64,000 nt of DNA from Bromus sterilis (taxonomy: Eukaryota > Streptophyta > Magnoliopsida > Poales > Poaceae), in contig OX465597.1 of the NCBI GenBank assembly GCA_950022295.1, positions 191,083,016 through 191,147,015 on the forward strand, read 5' to 3'. Of this stretch, positions 23,272 to 35,900 are shown piece by piece. The position numbers and the translations under genes were made by a program. The notes below the pieces were generated by a model. It was given only the letters and a program-made list of their open reading frames with translations, searched no databases and was not told where the DNA came from. Numbering within the stretch: the first letter of the stretch is position 1; every line of letters starts with the position of its first letter.

Positions 23272-24382
23272 TGATGAGGACATGACTACCATAGTTACAG
23301 CCACAACCCCTGCTAATATACCTACTGGACCAATTCCTAGAGATCGTGCACACCAATTAAATTATCAGGTACTTTCTCTTCTTGGTAATGTTTCTAATGT
23401 TCATGTGAATATGATGCTGCCTAACGTCGATATATTTCAGTTGCTGACAAATGAAGGACCTAGCATAGACAAGAAGGATGAGCATTGGAGCATGTTCAAG
23501 CATGAAGATGATGAGGACATAATTATCATGGATATGACCACTAATTCCTCTATTTTTTATCAAGAAATGAAGTAAATACAAAGGGGCATGATTGTGTGCT
23601 GTACAAGAAGTTATTTCACGTCACTTTTGGCCCAAGAGAAGATAGAGACCAAGTATTTCACGTCATGGACTCAGATTCGGACTGCAGAGATATACCCAAC
23701 TTCAAACAGCCGCCGTTTCTACATACGAACTCCAAATTGGGTGATTCTTTTTCATGGTGATAGATAATCTCGTCTAGTTTCCAACGCAATTGGTTTCACC
23801 TTCAAATTCCTTCGGAGCATGAAGATATTGCGAAAACGGTGCGACCCAGCAGTAGAATCCGAATCAAAGTCCAACTCAATAGGTGTTGCATCACCTCCAC
23901 ATGGGCCCAAGTGCCTTGTACGACCTAAGTTTAGTTTTAGGACTCCTTGGGACGTCCTTCCACCCCCTTGGCCTCCACCCTTTAGTCCTATATAAGTAGA
24001 TCAACCCCTAGGGTTTTCTTTGGATTTCTTTTAGTTAAAAAGACTGCTTAGCTAATTGCTGCATCTTCGTGTACTCGGTTTGTGTCCAACGACCAGATCA
24101 AGACCGCTTTCGGAATCCCAACTTTAATCATACTTCATCTACATATTCGCAATATTCAGATTGCTTTATCATAGTTCTTGCTTGTTCTTCGATTGCTTGC
24201 AGGCACTAGACCTTCGTGGTCAGGTTGATCGTGCTCCGGCGTGGTCAATAACCTTCAGGAGATTGGTTTAGCGATTGCTAAGGCGCAACGTCGTTGCACG
24301 TTTGTAGTCGGATCGTCAAAGTCGACTCCATCAAATCGTAGTTATCATCTCATCGAAAGATCGGGACACCCCGCCTCTATCA
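23272..24382 (+). repeat. 3' LTR of element C (1111 bp)
   Basis: This is the partner of 19468-20578. It is preceded by the polypurine tract AAGAAGGGGAGGA at 23259-23271 and followed by the CTAGT target duplication. Confidence 0.93.
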
Positions 24383-24387
24383 CTAGT

Positions 24388-24987
24388 CTGAACTATTCTA
24401 CTTATGATAAGGAATTATATGCTCTTGTTCGGACATTAGAAACTTGGCAACATTATTTATGGCCCAAAGAATTTGTTATACATTCTGATCATGAATCTTT
24501 GAAACACATAAGAAGTCAAGCAAAACTTAATCGTAGACATGCTAAGTGGGTTGAATTTATTAAGACTTTCCCTTATGGCATTAAACACAAGAAGGGGAAA
24601 GATAATATTATTGCAAGAACTAAGAACAAGCAACGTGCTGAATTGATATTAAAAATGGATGATTTAACTAAATAAAACATTGAGTGAATGAATGCTAGAT
24701 ACAAGCTTGCTGGTGATAGGGGTCGAAAGCATGTTGTGTTTGAACCCGGAGGTCTTGTTTGGTTACATCTACGTAAAGATAGGTTTCCTGATTTGCGCAA
24801 GTCTAAGTTAATGCCACGAGCTGATGGTACCTTTAAGGTTTTGCAAAAAAAATGATAATGCATATAAAATTGAGCTACCTGCAGATTTTGGGGTTAGTCC
24901 CACTTTTAATATTGCAGATTTGAAGCCTTATTTGGGAGAAGATGATGAACTTCCGTCGAGGACGACTTCGATTCAAGAAGGGGAGGA
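24388..24987 (+). pseudogene. Element A RNaseH end fused to integrase C-terminus
   Basis: Element A pol resumes at LNYSTYDKELYAL after element C. Near 24613, just after the GKDNIIA motif, the sequence jumps to the far end of integrase (KQRAELILKM), so the zinc finger and DDE core are missing. About 13 bases of filler at the junction match reverse-complemented LTR sequence. A stop near 24672 and a frameshift near 24850 follow. The piece ends with the polypurine tract and A's 3' LTR. Confidence 0.87.
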
Positions 24988-25721
24988 TGATGAGGACATC
25001 CTTACTAATGTTACACCCACATCCTCACCAACTACACATATTGGACCAATTACTAGAACACGCGCACGTCAGCGAACACGCGCGCGGGAAAGGGCAATGG
25101 AGTTTTCAGTGGTGATTTTCGCACTTTGAAGCCACCATAAGGCGTGTATGAAGGCTTGGACGAAATACACGAGATGCCACTTCATTATTTTCGTCCAAGG
25201 GCATTTATAGGTGCTGCGTCACCTTAATATTGGGCTGGGCCCATGTAATTTCGAAATTCTACTTTATAGGTTGTTTTTAGAGTCCGTATGAGTGAGGAAA
25301 CCGAGTTAGGGTTGTTTTCGGACCCCACCTCCAAGGGGTCACGAAAATCCCCTCTATTCCCCCATATATACAGCCCTTAGGGCGTCGTTTAGACTGGGGT
25401 TTCAATTAGATTTAACTTAGCCATAGCCGAACTTCGAGCTCTTCGTTTGTGTCATCCGACCAGGCCAAGACCGCATTGGAAACCCAACTTCTGTTAATCA
25501 TTCATCTTATATTCGCAATATCCAAATTGCAATTCTTAGTTCTTGTTTGTTCGTGGTCAGGTTGATCGTGCATCCGCGGGATCAATAACCTCTCGGAGTT
25601 GGTTTAGCGATCGCTAAGGCGCAACGTCTTCGCACGTTCGTAGTCGGGTCGTCAAAGTCGTCACCACCATAATCGATCTCCATCATCTCATCGAAACATC
25701 GGGACACCTTCGCCTCTATCA
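24988..25721 (+). repeat. 3' LTR of element A (734 bp, internally deleted)
   Basis: Main-family LTR ends are present, but about 180 bases of the tail-coding region are missing between CGCGCACGTCAG and CGAACACGCGCGCGG. The right flank is CTTTT, inside E protease-region DNA. It does not match the GGACG flank of A's 5' LTR. Confidence 0.9.
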
Positions 25722-28700
25722 CTTTTACTTGGTAGACCATGGCAATTTGATAGGAATGTTGCACCATGGTAGGACAAATCAGTTTGCTCTGGTTCATCGG
25801 GATAAAAATATTGCTTTACTTCCTATGTCTCCTGAACAAATTGTGAAAGATGATCTTGCTAGAGCTAGTAAAGCTAAACAGGAGAAAAATAAGAGTGAAA
25901 GTGAGATAGGAGCTAAAGAATTTGAGCAACAACATAAGACTAATAGCAAATCTTCTTCTGTTGTTTCTAATGAAATTAAATTGACTGGTCCAACTTTGCT
26001 TGCTACTAAGGTTGATATTTCAGATTTGGATGTTAGTCAATATGTGTGCTATGCTTTTGTGTGCAAAGAAGCTTTGTTTTCATTTGAGGAATTGCCTCCT
26101 TCTTTTCCTCCTGTTGTCACTGACCTTTTGCAGGAGTTTATAGACGTCTTTCCCCAAGACGTACCACGGGGATTACCACCTATTCGAGGGATTGAGCATC
26201 AGATGGACTTAATTCCCGGTGCTTCGCTGCCCAAATGTGCGCCATACCGTACCAATCCGGAGGAAACGAAGGAGATTCAGCGTCAAGTACAAGAGCTACT
26301 CGACAAAGGTTATATACGCGAATCCCTTACTCCTTGTGTTGTTCCTGTTATATTAGTGCCAAAAAAGGATGGAACATGGCGTATGTGTGTTGATTGTAGA
26401 GCCATTAATAATATTACTATTCGTTATCGTCATCCTATTCCTAGGTTAGATGATATGCTTGATGAATTAAGTGGCTCTACCATGTTTTCCAAAGTTGATT
26501 TGCGTAGTGGATACCATCAAATTCGCATGAAATTAGGAGATGAATGGAAAAGAACATTTAAAACTAAGTTTGGACTATATGAGTGGTTAGTCATGCCTTT
26601 TGGGTTAACTAATGCGCCTAGCACTTTCATGAGATTAATGAACGAGGTTTTACGTGCTTTCATTGGACGATTTGTGGTATTCTATTTTGATGATATACTG
26701 ATTTATAGAAAATCTTTGGAGGAACATTTGGATCATTTACGTGTTGTTTTTATTGCTCTACGTAATGCACGTTTGTTTGGTAACCTTGGGAAGTGCACCT
26801 TTTGCATCGACCGAGTATCGTTTCTTGGCTATGTTGTTACTCCGCAGGGAATTGAAGTTGATAAAACCAAGATCGAGGCGATTGAGAGTTGGCCGTAGCC
26901 CAAAACGGTCACACAAGTGAGGAGTTTTCTTGGCCTGGTTGTTTTTATAGGCGTTTTGTGAGAGATTTCAGCACAATTGATGCACCTCTCAATGAGCTTA
27001 CACGCAAGTATGTGCCTTTTACTTGGGGTACCGCACAGGAAGAAGCCTTCACGGTATTGACAGATAAGTTAACACATGCTCCTTTGCTCTAACTTCCTGA
27101 TTTTAATAAGACTTTTGAGCTTGAATGCGATGCTAGTGGGATTGGTTTGGGAGGTGTTATTACAAGATGCTAAACATGTTGCATACTTTTCTGAAAAATT
27201 GAGTGGGCGTAGTCTGAACTATTCTACTTATAATAAGGAATTATATGCTCTTGTTCGGACATTAGAAACTTCGCAACATTATTTATGGCCCAATGAATTT
27301 GTTATACATTCTGGTCATGAATCTTGGAAACACATAAGAAGTCAAGCAAGACTTAATCGTAGACATGCTAAGTGGATTGAATTTATTGAGACTTTCCCTT
27401 ATGTCATTAAACACAAGAAGGGGAAAGATAATATTATTGTCGATGGATTGTCTCGTCGTTATACTATGCTTTCACAACTTGACTTTAAGATATTCGGTTT
27501 AGAGACAATCAAAGATCAATATGTACATGATGCGGAATTTAAAGATGTATTGCAGAATTGTAGAGAAAGTAGAACATGGAACAAGTTTGTGCTTAATGAT
27601 GGATTCGTGTTCCGTTCTAACAAGCTATGCATTCCAGCTAGCTCTATTCGTCTTTTTTTGTTGCAGGAGGCGCATGGATTAATGGGACACTTTGGCGTGA
27701 AGAAGACGGAGGATGTACTTGCTACACATTTCTTTTGGCCAAAGATGAGACAGGATGTTAAGCGTTTTGTTGCTCGCTGCACTACATGTCAAAAAGCTAA
27801 GTCACGACTCAATCCTCATGGTTTATACATGTCGTTACCTGTACCTAGTGCTCCGTGGGAGGACATATCCATGGACTTTGTTTTAGGCTTGCCTCGAACA
27901 AAGAAGGGGAGGGATAGCATCTTTGTTGTCGTGGATAGATTCTCTAAGATGGCACACTTTATACCATGTCATAAAAGCGATGCTGCTGCTAATGTTGCTG
28001 ATTTATTCTTTCCTGATATTATTCGCTTACATGGTGTGCCCAATACTATTGTCTCGGATCGTGATACTAAGTTTCTTAGCCATTTTGGGAGATGCTTATG
28101 GGCTAAGTTGGGGACTAAACTACTTTTTAGTACTACATGTTATCCCCAAACTGATGGACAAACTGAAGTAGTCAATAGGACTTTGTCTACTATGCTTAGG
28201 GTTGTTTTAAAGAGTAACTTGAAAATGTGGGAAGAATGTTTACCTCATATTGAATTTTCTTATAATCATTCATTGCATTCTACCACTAAAATGTGCCCTT
28301 TTGAGATTGTGTATGGTTTTCTACCTCGTGCACCAATTGATTTGCTGCCTCTTCCATCATCGGAGAAGGTTAATTTTGATTCTAAGCAACGTGCTGAATT
28401 GATATTAAAAATGCATGAGTTAACTAAAGAAAACATTGAGAGGATAAATGCTAGATACAAACTGGCTGGTGATAAGGGTAGAAAGCATGTTGTGTTTGAA
28501 CCAGGAGATCTTGTTTGGTTACATCTACGTAAAGATAGGTTTCCTGATTAGCGCAAGTCTAAGTTAATGCCACGAGCTGATGGTCCCTTTATGGTTTTAC
28601 AGAAAATTAATGATAATGCATATAAACTTGAGCTACCTGCAGATTTTGGGGTCAGTCCCACATTTAATATTGCAGATTTGAAGCCTTATTTGGGAGAAGA

Positions 28701-28745
28701 TGATGAGCTTCCGTCGAGGACGACTTCAATTCAAGAAGGGGAGGA
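25722..28745 (+). pseudogene. Element E pol (late PR-RT-RNaseH-IN)
   Basis: E resumes at LLGRPWQFDRNV, downstream of the protease active site. RT (YFDDILIY near 26680-26705), RNase H, integrase zinc region and core are recognisable in order. Breaks include a CAG-to-TAG stop at about 26896, a frameshift near 26937, a CAA-to-TAA stop near 27090, a 2-base deletion near 27160 and a TAG at 28549-28551. Six bases are missing from the HGGGLMGH integrase motif. The copy is dead and is clearly older than B. Confidence 0.92.
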
Positions 28746-29661
28746 TGATGAGGACATCCCTACTAATGTTACACCCACATCCTCACCAACTACACATATT
28801 GGATCAGTTACCAGAGCACGCGCACGTCAACTAAATTATAAGGTACTTTCGTTTCTTGCGAATCCTTCTAATGTTCATGAACATATGATGCTGCGTAAAT
28901 TATATACTTTTGTTTTGCTTATGAATGAAGGACCTAGCATGGACAAGAAGGATGGTCATTGGAGCGGGATCAAGCATGGAGAAGAAGGTGCGCGCGCGGG
29001 AAAGGACATTGGAGCTTCCAGTGGTGATTTTCGCACTTTGAAGCCACCATAAGGTGTGCATGAAGGCTTGGACGAAATACACGAGATGCCACTTCATTAT
29101 TTTCGTCCAAGGGAAATTATAGGTGCTGCGTCACCTTTATATTGGGCCGGGCCCATGTTTCTAAATAATACATTATAGGCTGTTTTTAGAGTCCGTATGT
29201 GTGGGGAAACTGAGTTAGGGTTGTTTTCGGACCCCACCTCCAAGGGGTCACGAAAATCCCCTCTGTTCCCCCATATATACATCCATTAGGGCGTCGTTTA
29301 GACTTGGGTTTAATTTAGATTTAAGTTAGCCATAGCGGCAACTTCGAGCTCTTCGTTTGTGTCATCCGACCAGGCCAAGACCGCATTGGAACCCCAACTT
29401 CTGTTAATCATTCATCTTATATCCGCAATATCCAGATTGCAATTCTTAGTTCTTGCTTGTTCTTGTCGATTGCTTGCAGGTATTAGACCTTCTTGGTCAG
29501 GTTGATCGTGCATCCACGGGATCAATAACCTCTCGGAGTTGGTTTAGCGATCGCTAAGGCGCAACGTCTTCGCACGTTCGTAGTCGGGTCGTGAAAGTCT
29601 ACTCCACCATAATCGATCTCCATCATCTCATCGAAATATCGGGACACCTCCGCCCCTATCA
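28746..29661 (+). repeat. 3' LTR of element E (916 bp)
   Basis: It is preceded by AAGAAGGGGAGGA at 28733-28745, starts TGATGAGGACATCCC and ends CCCCTATCA. It continues the frame of E pol as the shared tail. The right flank ACCTC would be one half of its target duplication; the other half is not in the window. Confidence 0.93.
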
Positions 29662-30494
29662 ACCTCTTGGAGATGAAGCAACCCTTGAGGAGAGCCGGCG
29701 AGGATGACCCCACTTGGATGAAGTTCCACCTCACTAGCGGCTTGAAGGACCCCTCCATCCGCAAGGTCATGCTCCTCCGAAGCTACACTTCTTTTGATGG
29801 CTTATGCCACGATGTTCTCATGACGGCAAGTTCCTTCACGGAGGCGTCGGCTACTTGCGCCCAAGTCAACTTCACACCGACCACTTCATCTACCAACGGT
29901 GCTCCCTCCATCTTCGGAGGCACCTCATGAGCGAAGGCCAAGCATGGAGTTGTTAATACCGAAATTTGCACCTACCTACACTCCCCACCCACATATGATG
30001 GGAGCTCACACACATCCCACCATGTGAGGCAAACCCAAACTTTGAGCGCACCCACCATATGTGAGTTGGAGCACCTTCACCATGAGGACGTGAGTGCATT
30101 CCCCACTATCCCACCAACACACAAGCGACCAAACATTCCACATCCAAGTGAGAGCCACACTTCCCATGAGAGTGATAGTTGTGTATCCACTACATGTGAG
30201 TTTGAGTCCACTTTAGTTGAGGGAATGAGTGCCCCACCACACATATTGAGAGAGCTAGTTTATAGGTCACGTGAGACTATCCTCACTACTAACAACTTAA
30301 CCTCTACTCCTATTGTGTCTTCTTCATTGGTGCAAGGTTCTACCCAAGACGACGTAACTTCGCTCAACAAGTCCATGCCTTGCATGACGAAGACGATGGC
30401 CATGGTGGTCCATCCAAATCCACCTCTTGACCACAAGATGGTAACCACCACCTCATCTCCACCCTTGGAGCCACCCGTCATGGTAAGGTTATAG
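29662..30494 (+). pseudogene. Element J internal region, 5' part (possible gag remnant)
   Basis: Two open pieces in the same frame, 29667-29930 and 30024-30494, are separated by stops. The first contains WMKFHLTSGLKDPSIRKV, which loosely resembles the end of a gag capsid domain. The second is Ser/Thr/Pro/His-rich and unrecognised. It belongs to J because J is colinear around the 20-kb insertion of H and ends in an LTR at 53295. Function is not assigned. Confidence 0.5.
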
Positions 30495-30520
30495 ATGATG
30501 GTGTTTCTTGCGTCCCACTA

Positions 30521-31339
30521 GTGGACACTAATGGTTTCCCTCGCTTCCATAATGTGCCTTGCCATAATGTCAATATTATCATGTCTCCTATATGTCTTGA
30601 CATGTTGCATGCACAAACTTGTGACAATTACATAGGCCACATTATGTTTGAGCATCCTAAACCTTTGTCATTTGCTATGACTATGATTCATGAAGTCAAA
30701 TCTTTAAAATCTAATCATAGCATTTATGCGAATCCCATCAAATGCACACCAATAACCACAGTTGGCATAGATGACAAAGCCTTGGCACTTGGCATATGCT
30801 TTACTTATGATGCATTAGAATTGCACCCTTCACATGCGCCGCATGCCTATTCTTCTTTGCCATGCCATGAACTTGCTCCGTTGGACATGCACCACTCTCA
30901 TCATATTTCTCCTTACTTCATTCACAAGATGACTCATAACATTATTATTGAGGTAGCCCACAAAGCTTCGTCAATAATAATAGGAGATCATGATATGTCT
31001 TATGCTTTGCATGAACCCAACCCGAGTGTGCACAATATGCTCCCCTCATATAGTTATTATCTACCTAAACATCATGGTGCATACTCTTATGATCCATCTA
31101 TTCTTCATGATGCACATACCAATTATATTTTCATGACGGATGACATGTTCTTATATCATGCATCTAATTTCTTTGAGCATGCCATTGATTATACTAACCC
31201 ACCCATGCCCATACACATCATGATGGATGATGTGTATGCTTACCGCGCACACAACTTATTTCTCTTATCTTGTTGCGTAGTTACCAAGGTCCTTCCCTTC
31301 AACTTCGGCAACACAAGAGTTGAAGACACGATCTCTTAA
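30521..31339 (+). CDS. Element J ORF, unknown (272 aa)
   Basis: This open frame is rich in His, Met, Tyr and Cys, and I recognise no family. Near its end are two similar boxes, DDMFLYHASNFF and DDVYAYRAHNLF, about 30 residues apart. Two more such boxes occur in the next frame. It overlaps the following frame by about 20 bases, which looks like a frameshift between two parts of one original ORF. It may be a degenerate non-autonomous retrotransposon protein; a host gene is unlikely inside an LTR element. Confidence 0.45.
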   Translation: MDTNGFPRFHNVPCHNVNIIMSPICLDMLHAQTCDNYIGHIMFEHPKPLSFAMTMIHEVKSLKSNHSIYANPIKCTPITTVGIDDKALALGICFTYDALELHPSHAPHAYSSLPCHELAPLDMHHSHHISPYFIHKMTHNIIIEVAHKASSIIIGDHDMSYALHEPNPSVHNMLPSYSYYLPKHHGAYSYDPSILHDAHTNYIFMTDDMFLYHASNFFEHAIDYTNPPMPIHIMMDDVYAYRAHNLFLLSCCVVTKVLPFNFGNTRVEDTIS

Positions 31340-32504
31340 GGCTAAGGACGAGGAGCCACATCTTCATCCACCATCCCCACTTCGACCATGGCACACGAAG
31401 CTTTGGTTTGCATTCTCCATGCCCCTTCCATTGCTATGGGCTATGATTACTCTCCTATCTTGCGTGTTCCTTTTCATGTTCACTTCACATGCTAGACTCC
31501 ATTCTATTACTATTCCATGCGTTCGTGACATGCTACACTTGGAAAGGCCATATGCTATTCACCATAACAATAATTTCCTTATCCATGAGCATAGGCATTT
31601 CCTTTGCAAATTTGTTGTGGTCTACCTTGATGACATGTTCATACCACATCATTTAATCTCTCATCTTTACAAGCATATCCCACGCATTCTTGACTTGTTC
31701 CAAAGTGGACCATCCATTCCTCATCTTGGGACATTTTCATATGGCTTATGCATTTTTAACATTGTCACACCTCTTCACCATTCTCATAAGCTTGCATATA
31801 ACATACAATCCCATTATGATGTATTGCTCCATACCAGTAGACCCCCCCAAACTTGGTCCCCACGAACATTGCATGTCTCCCATACTCATTATTTTGATGC
31901 ATCTACTTTGTGCGCCATACATGTCTTGGATCACGAATCTCTCAAAGATCTTTATGACCATACTTCACACATGTTATGCTTTGCTTGTGCCACAAATTGT
32001 TTCCATGTGAAGCATGCTTGTTTGCCTTCCTTGCACCGTATTCCTAGTGCCTTGAGTATAAACATCGATGCATACTCTTATCAATGCACTTCTAGGACTA
32101 ATGATAATATGCAAGTGAAGAGGCACATCATCTTCGATGATGTGTTCATCTACCATGCACACACTTTCTTCATTATGTCTCGTGCATGTGTAGGAAACTT
32201 TGCCCGCATGTCAACTACTAATCATCATGAGTTGACAATTCGAGCTCTTGAGAGCGAGCTATGGATGGTGTCCATTGACATGTTTCTCCGGCACATATGT
32301 TTCAGCCATGACATTATGAAGGACGCACAAGGACAAGCTTTCAAGGTGACATCCTTCTCGTTTACATGTATTGCTCCCACTACGTTACACATTGGTCATC
32401 TTGGATCTTTCATTTGCTCACACGCTAGAGTCCATCTTGCACCCCTTGATTGCCATGTTTCCATGTTTCATATAGTTGCCTTGTGTGTTGCATCCAACTT
32501 GTGT
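31320..32504 (+). CDS. Element J ORF, unknown with RT-like YLDD box (interrupted)
   Basis: An open frame with KFVVVYLDDMFI at about 31608-31650 looks like the catalytic box of a Ty3/gypsy reverse transcriptase, but the fingers and thumb are not recognisable around it. A further box, DDVFIYHAHTFF, lies near 32133-32170. The frame is cut by element H at 32505. After H it continues in the same frame at 52717-53003 (LPNDLHMFHFNYSL onward). The intact frame would have spanned both pieces. Confidence 0.5.
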
Positions 32505-32882
32505 TGATAGAGGCGATGGTGTCTGATATGGGGAGGCCCGATCTTCTCAGTAAGCGGACGGTGAATATGAGGGCGATGATAGATAACTTGTATGTAGCCA
32601 ATGAACTCTCCTTGCTAGATCCCTGTTGCCAATGCGATAGCTCTCTACCCTTTGGATATTCACAACTTCACACACTTGCGCAACGTAGCCGTCGACCACG
32701 AGACGGTAATTTGCAATCTACTAATCCCCAGTGGAACAATAGATCACACAGAACTTGCAGTAGAAGAACTTCAGATCGATACGAATTGAAGTCTTAATGA
32801 TTCAAGAGGAAAGCTTGAAGCTATTCTCAATATCTAGGGTTTATCTAAACGTGGTCTAACCCTAAAACTCGTGGGAGCTGGG

Positions 32883-32890
32883 TATTTATA
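32883..32890 (-). promoter_or_regulatory. TATA box in element G LTR
   Basis: TATAAATA on the minus strand lies about 50 bases downstream of the GGACGTCC array. The same box is at 37438-37445 in the 5' LTR. Confidence 0.65.
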
Positions 32891-32900
32891 AGCTAAGGGA

Positions 32901-35900
32901 TTACAGGGGCCGCAGTCCGTCTGATCTGCGCGCGGCTTTCGGACGTCCGAAGGGTTTCGAACGTCCGTCACGTCGGACGTCCGAAACATGTCGGAAATCC
33001 GACTCTGGCGGTGAGGTGTCCTGGATAGGAGGCTCTTCTCGCGGACCATCATGTCGGACGTCCGAAATCCTGTCGGAAATCCGTCTTCGGTTTTGGAGGT
33101 CTTCTGAATACGGAGGTCGCCAACTTTCTCTGATGTCGGACGTCCGAAATGGGTCGGACGTCCGAAAGTTGGAGCATGTCTCATCTTCTCCTCCTTCCGG
33201 ATCCTCGTCTCCGTCATGATACCTGATTATGCAAAAATACAAAGATTTAGGCAGTATAAAATTCTCATTGTATAATATATCAGAATCTATTAAGAGCGAG
33301 TTCACCTGTTGTTCTATCAACTTTGCACGAGCTCTTGTAATAGGTCCAATTCTGATTTCATCATCCTTCTTCTTTGTTGAATCAACTTGTTCTTCATGAC
33401 GAACTGGAGATGTGTTGGTAGTAGGGATGTCCTCATCATCTCCCCCCCCTTCAAAAGGCGTCGACCTCGACGCTCCAAGGTCATCTCCCATGTATGGTGA
33501 TAACTCAGCAACGTTGAAACTGTTGCTAGCGCCACCAAACTCGGCAATGGGAATATCAATCGAGTAGGCATTGTCATTGATCTTGGCTAACACCTTGTAA
33601 GGACTAGCACCCCGTGGCTTCAACTTGGAATTCCTCATCCCTGGAAATCTATCCTTGCGCAAATGTACCCAAACCATATCTCCAGGTTGAAAAAGAACTT
33701 GCTTCCGTGACTGGTTCCTCGCAGCAGCAACATTCTGGCCTTGCTTCTCAATAGCCTCTCGGGTCTTCTCATGGATCTTCTTCACATAATCTGCTAATAT
33801 GATCAGCATGTCCAAATTCATTGCGGCTGTAAATAAGTATATCATCAAAATACACAACCACAAAATGTCCAATAAACTCCCTCAAAACATGGTTCATTAA
33901 TCTCATGAAAGTACTAGGAGCATTAGTAAGACCAAAAGGCATAACTAACCACTCATATAAGCCGAACTTAGTTTTGAAAGCAGTTTTCCATTCATCCCCT
34001 TCTTTCATCCTAATTTGATGGTATCCACTACGCAAATCAATTTTAGAGAAAATAGCAGCACCACACAATTCATCAAGCATATCCTCTAAACGTGGAATAG
34101 GATGACGATAGCGAATAGTGATGTTATTAATAGCTCTACAATCTACACACATACGCCATGTACCATCTTTCTTAGGGACCAAAATAACAGGAACAGCACA
34201 AGGGCTAAGGCTGACACGAATATACCCTTTATCCAGAAGCGCTTGTACTTGTTGCTGAATTTCCTTCGTCTCTTGGGGGTTTGTCCTATATGGTGCCCGG
34301 TTCGGAAGAGTTGCACCCGGTATAAGATCAATCTGGTGCTCAATACCACGCAAGGGTGGTAATCCTGCTGGCACCTCCGCCGGAAACACATCATCAAAAT
34401 CCTGCAAAACAGTAGCCACACCAGGAGAAATATGATGGTTATCATTAGAAACCAAAACCTCGCCTTTATACATGAGGACAAGAGGTATGGCTGTAGGATC
34501 CTCACTAAATTCTCTCATGTCTTCTTTGGTGGCTAAGGTAAGTAAACTAGTCTCTCTCGCACTTTTCGTTATATTATCACTCACAGCTATTACATTGTTT
34601 TCTCGTGTTGGTTCTACATTCACCTCTACCTTCTGACGAGACTCATTCACAATTTGCTGTGGGGACATAGGATGGAGATTAACTTTCTTGCCCTTGAATT
34701 CCAAATGATATGTATTGGCTCGGCCATTGTGTTGCACATGGTGATCATATAACCACGGCCGACCCAATAAGAAATGGCAAACTGTCATTGGCACCACATC
34801 AAAATCGACGGAATCCTTGTATGGGCCTATCTCAAAATTTACGCGCACCATGTGATTGACCTTCATCTCACCACTGTCACTCAACCACTGGATATAATAA
34901 GGATTCGGGTGAGGTGAGTACTTCAGATTTAGCTTAGCACATAACTCCTTGCTTGCGAGGTTGCGACAGCTACCTCCATCAATAATCACTTTGCAAGCTT
35001 TGTTGGGACCAACGAGTGCCTTGGTTTGGAACAAATTATAGCGCTGAGAATCAGCATGCGGCTGCACTGTAAGAGTACGTTGTGACACAACAATGGTAGG
35101 AGCATGCGACGGAAACGCATCGATGCCTTCTTCACTATGATATCCCTCGTCATCGAAAACGGAAGGGTCTTCATCATCACCAGTTTCATACTCGCCGGTT
35201 TCTTGATTCACAAACATGACCTTTCTGTTCGGGCAATCTCTCTTGAAGTGACCCGGATTACCGCAAACATGACAGGTGATCTCGCGATTGCGAGCTGTAG
35301 ACATGTTGGAGCCTGCACTAGTGGCAGGGGCAGCTGGCTTCTTGGCCATAGAACCATTGGAGGCTGGCTTGGAAACTGAAGAAGAAGCTCGAGTATTGGC
35401 ACCATAATTCTCCATAGGCGCGGATGTCCTTGGAGAAAATCTGCTAGATGTGGAGTATCTTGACATCAGTTGTGCCTCTTCTGCAAGCTGGGATTCAGCC
35501 TCCCTTGCAAGATGCAATAAATCATTCATATTATAGTATTGGTGATGCCGCACAATACTCTTGAGAGTAAATTTCAGCCCATGGAGAAAACGTTGCATAG
35601 TCATCTCAACCTCTTCGCGAACTCGCGCACGTTGCAACAACATCTCCATCTCCATATAGTATGCATCAACGGACATAGTACCTTTCTTCAATTGTTGCAA
35701 TTTATCAAAAACTGTCCGTAAATAATTTGTGGGAACAAACCGAGCTTTCATGGTCGCCTTCATGTCACGCCATGTACGAATAGGCTGGCCATTGGTTTCT
35801 TGTATCTCGGTCAATACACTCTCCCACCAACGCAAAGCATAACCGTCAAACTCGGAAGAAGCAATCTTGATCTTCTTGTCCTCCGGATAATCATGCAAAC

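Larger units (their letters stand above)
19468..24382 (+). mobile_element. Element C: gag-only non-autonomous LTR retrotransposon (4915 bp)
   Basis: Two 1111-bp LTRs, a primer site, a polypurine tract and a CTAGT target duplication (19463-19467, 24383-24387) define the element. The interior encodes a Ty3-type gag and an unknown segment but no protease, RT or integrase. It must have been mobilised in trans. The LTRs differ at roughly 15-20 places by eye, so it is older than B and D. It interrupts element A RNase H. Confidence 0.94.
32524..33438 (-). repeat. 3' LTR of element G (915 bp)
   Basis: On the minus strand it begins TGATGAGGACATCCC and ends CCCCATATCA. It carries five perfect GGACGTCC sites (32941, 32975, 33056, 33138 and 33156). 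The polypurine tract GAAGGGGGGGAGA (minus) is at 33439-33451. The polyprotein tail runs into this LTR and includes GPITRARAKLIEQQV. Confidence 0.93.

Noticed and set aside
24241..24675. Apparent ORF joining LTR end to RNase H
   Set aside because: It crosses the C 3' LTR and the target duplication into A pol, so it is an accidental fusion at an insertion junction.
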